Source of the DNA: Planktothricoides sp. SR001
GTDB lineage: Bacteria > Cyanobacteriota > Cyanobacteriia > Cyanobacteriales > Laspinemataceae
Length of the DNA stretch: 64,000 bases
NCBI RefSeq assembly: GCF_001276715.1
Contig: NZ_LIUQ01000001.1
Coordinates: forward strand, 180,829-244,828
Direction: 5' to 3'
Shown here piece after piece: positions 62,580 to 64,000 of the stretch (positions are counted from its first letter, which is position 1; each line of letters begins with the position of its first letter). Both the position numbers and the translations under genes were made by a program. The notes beneath the pieces are model-generated. The model was not told where the DNA came from. It saw nothing but the letters and a program-made list of their open reading frames with translations, and ran no database searches.

Positions 62580-63473
62580 ATGCAATTCTGGGTAAAAATT
62601 TTAGTGGCTCTGGGGACTTTGTTGGCAGTTCTATATCTGAGTGCTTGTCTGTTTTTATTTGTTAGACAGAATAGGTTTATCTTTTTCCCGTCACGGGAGA
62701 TATCTACAATTCCCAGTGACCTCCAAATGGACTATCAAGAAGTGTGGTTGCCGGTGATTTCTGAGGAAAATCAATCAGCATCAACTACGGAAAAAGTTCA
62801 TGGTTGGTGGATACCGGCAGCGGCTGAGAATCGCAGCCCAATGAAATCAGAATGGGTGCTGCTTTTCCTGCATGGCAATGCTGATAATATTAGCGAGAAT
62901 CTTAAGCATAGTAACCGATTTCATCAGTTGGGTTTTTCGGTCTTTATGGTAGATTATCGGGGATATGGTCTATCCCAAGGCAAGTTTCCCACAGAATCAA
63001 CAGTTTATGAAGATGTGGAAACCGCCTGGAATTATTTGGTGAATCAACGGGGAATTCCCCCAGAAAAAATTGTGATTTATGGTCATTCTTTAGGGGGCGC
63101 GATCGCTATTGATCTAGCCAGTCGCAAACCGAATGCGGCTGGGGCAATTATTGAAGCTTCTTTTACTTCCATGCGGGATATGGTGGATTATCAATATCCT
63201 CATTTTAATATCTTCCCGATTGACTGGATTCTGACTCATCGCTTTGACTCAATTAGTAAAGTAAAAGATTTAAAAATGCCGATTCTTTTTACTCACGGAA
63301 CTGCCGATGAAACTGTCCCCACTTCTATGAGTCAAGAGTTATTTGATGCTGCCAATGAGCCGAAGAAATTATTCATTGTCCCCACTGCGGATCATAATAA
63401 TATCGCCAGGGTCAGCGGGGAAAAATATTTTGAAACCATTCGGGAATTTATGAAATTAGTTGACTATAATTAA
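62580..63473 (+). CDS. Membrane-anchored alpha/beta hydrolase (BEM46-like)
   Basis: This 297-residue protein has one N-terminal membrane helix (ILVALGTLLAVLYLSACLFL) and a hydrolase domain. The oxyanion part is LLFLHGNADN, the middle is VDYRGYGLSQG, the nucleophile elbow is YGHSLGGAIA, the acid is in HGTADETVP and the histidine in TADHNN. This order matches the BEM46/ABHD13 group. Its substrate is unknown. Confidence 0.85.
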   Translation: MQFWVKILVALGTLLAVLYLSACLFLFVRQNRFIFFPSREISTIPSDLQMDYQEVWLPVISEENQSASTTEKVHGWWIPAAAENRSPMKSEWVLLFLHGNADNISENLKHSNRFHQLGFSVFMVDYRGYGLSQGKFPTESTVYEDVETAWNYLVNQRGIPPEKIVIYGHSLGGAIAIDLASRKPNAAGAIIEASFTSMRDMVDYQYPHFNIFPIDWILTHRFDSISKVKDLKMPILFTHGTADETVPTSMSQELFDAANEPKKLFIVPTADHNNIARVSGEKYFETIREFMKLVDYN

Positions 63474-63540
63474 TCGACAACGAAGCATAATGAATAAAGA
63501 ATAACCAAAAACCAACATTCCCATGATATAAATATACCGG

Positions 63541-63638
63541 GGAGGGCGAAGCATTCGCGGATAAATCTGTCATTTGAACCGATAAATTTTCTGCGCGGTA
63601 AGCGAAGCCATGCCAAAGGCTATATGCTTCGCCCCTAC
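63541..63638. repeat. GCGAAGCATTC repeat family, copy B
   Basis: The 98-base unit GGAGGGCGAAGCATTCGCGG to TATATGCTTCGCCCCTAC is preceded by CCATGATATAAATATACC and followed by AGAAGAATAATGAA. It matches copy C at 63836 over its full length and copy A at 5934 at the ends and in the GGTAAGCGAAGCCATGCC segment. Confidence 0.85.
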
Positions 63639-63714
63639 AGAAGAATAATGAACAACCAACAACCAACAACAACCAACAAACAACAACCAACAACCAATAA
63701 AATTATGTCTTTGA

Positions 63715-63823
63715 TATAGCGCGTCTAAATCAGTTTGCAAATAAACCCTCACGATGGCGGGCCGTCGGCGGCCCAGAAGGGGAGAGGGGAGCCGATTTGT
63801 CACATTCATTTAGACTCGCTATA
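63715..63823. mobile_element. 109-base MITE-like element nested in a repeat
   Basis: Inverted ends TATAGCGCGTCTAAAT (63715-63730) and ATTTAGACTCGCTATA (63808-63823) enclose about 77 bases with no coding capacity. It sits exactly in the GATATAAATATAC sequence that precedes each GCGAAGCATTC repeat. This suggests insertion at TATA within a pre-existing repeat unit. Confidence 0.65.
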
Positions 63824-63835
63824 TAAATATACTGG

Positions 63836-63933
63836 GGAGGGCGAAGCATTCGCGGATAAATTTGTCATTTGAACCGATAAATTGTCTGCGCGGTAAGCGA
63901 AGCCATGCCAAAGGCTATATGCTTCGCCCCTAC
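63836..63933. repeat. GCGAAGCATTC repeat family, copy C
   Basis: This is nearly identical to copy B (two to three differences). A third right-hand copy starts at 63994 and leaves the window after GGAGGGC, again preceded by CCATGATATAAATATAC. The copies therefore form a tandem series with a period of about 160 bases once the nested MITE and local spacers are removed. Confidence 0.85.
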
Positions 63934-64000
63934 AGAAGAATAATGAATAAACAATACCTAATCACGAACATTTCCATGATATAAATATACTGGGGAGGGC

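Overview
The window looks like chromosome from a filamentous, non-heterocystous-type cyanobacterium. The octamer GCGATCGC (HIP1) recurs throughout. Gene content fits: an nrtABCD nitrate transporter, a cobG plus cbiD cobalamin pathway, a magnesium-type HemB, paired CobW/COG0523 GTPases, and NB-ARC and vWA-MoxR conflict genes. Dispersed hairpins built on AGAAACCCGGTTTCT suggest an Oscillatoriales-like genome. The genus cannot be read from this sequence.

Layout. 1-6.2 kb: the start of a secreted protein gene, an alpha/beta hydrolase, an HD-domain protein, and a decayed HTH-NB-ARC gene whose intact paralogue lies at 23.1 kb. 6.2-16.3 kb: an accessory island with a degenerate-P-loop STAND-like protein split by an in-frame TGA, a MoxR ATPase and a vWA protein in one tight operon. 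These are followed by hicBA, a Tse2-like putative toxin with a partner gene, and a HEAT-repeat protein bracketed by 101-bp inverted repeats. 16.3-25.1 kb: a DUF58 protein, three successive vapBC-like modules (two broken by one 41-bp palindromic element), a three-gene candidate graspetide cluster (precursor, GNAT, ATP-grasp), NB-ARC, and a second hicBA. 25.3-33.4 kb: a MOT1-like molybdate transporter, a GH116 glucosylceramidase, an MlaE permease, SRP RNA, two small conserved genes, a decayed IS630 and a gene remnant.

34.1-40.3 kb holds nrtABCD; nrtD carries an unusual C-terminal membrane/extracytoplasmic extension. 40.4-49.2 kb holds corrin-ring genes (cobK, cobL, cobG, cobH, cobI, a cbiG-cobJ fusion, cbiD) and a cobalamin riboswitch upstream of cobG. 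51.0-60.0 kb is a zinc-homeostasis island: znuCB and znuA diverge around a Zur-box-like palindrome. They are followed by an FAD oxidoreductase, a SufE-like gene, CobW plus WD40, a second Zur-box-like site before a zinc-independent hemB, and a CobW with a histidine-rich loop. gatA and a membrane-anchored hydrolase close the window.

The strongest theme is invasion of genes by very short palindromic repeats. Several lie in frame inside cobK, cobL, cobG, nrtC, the DUF58 gene, an antitoxin gene and an NB-ARC pseudogene, and one sits inside the cobalamin riboswitch. In the vapC genes an element brings its own stop codon. The best candidates for an undescribed system are the graspetide cluster at 21.0-22.9 kb and the vWA-MoxR locus with its downstream toxin-like and HEAT-repeat genes at 7.9-15.6 kb. 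All assignments come from reading the sequence; no database search was run.
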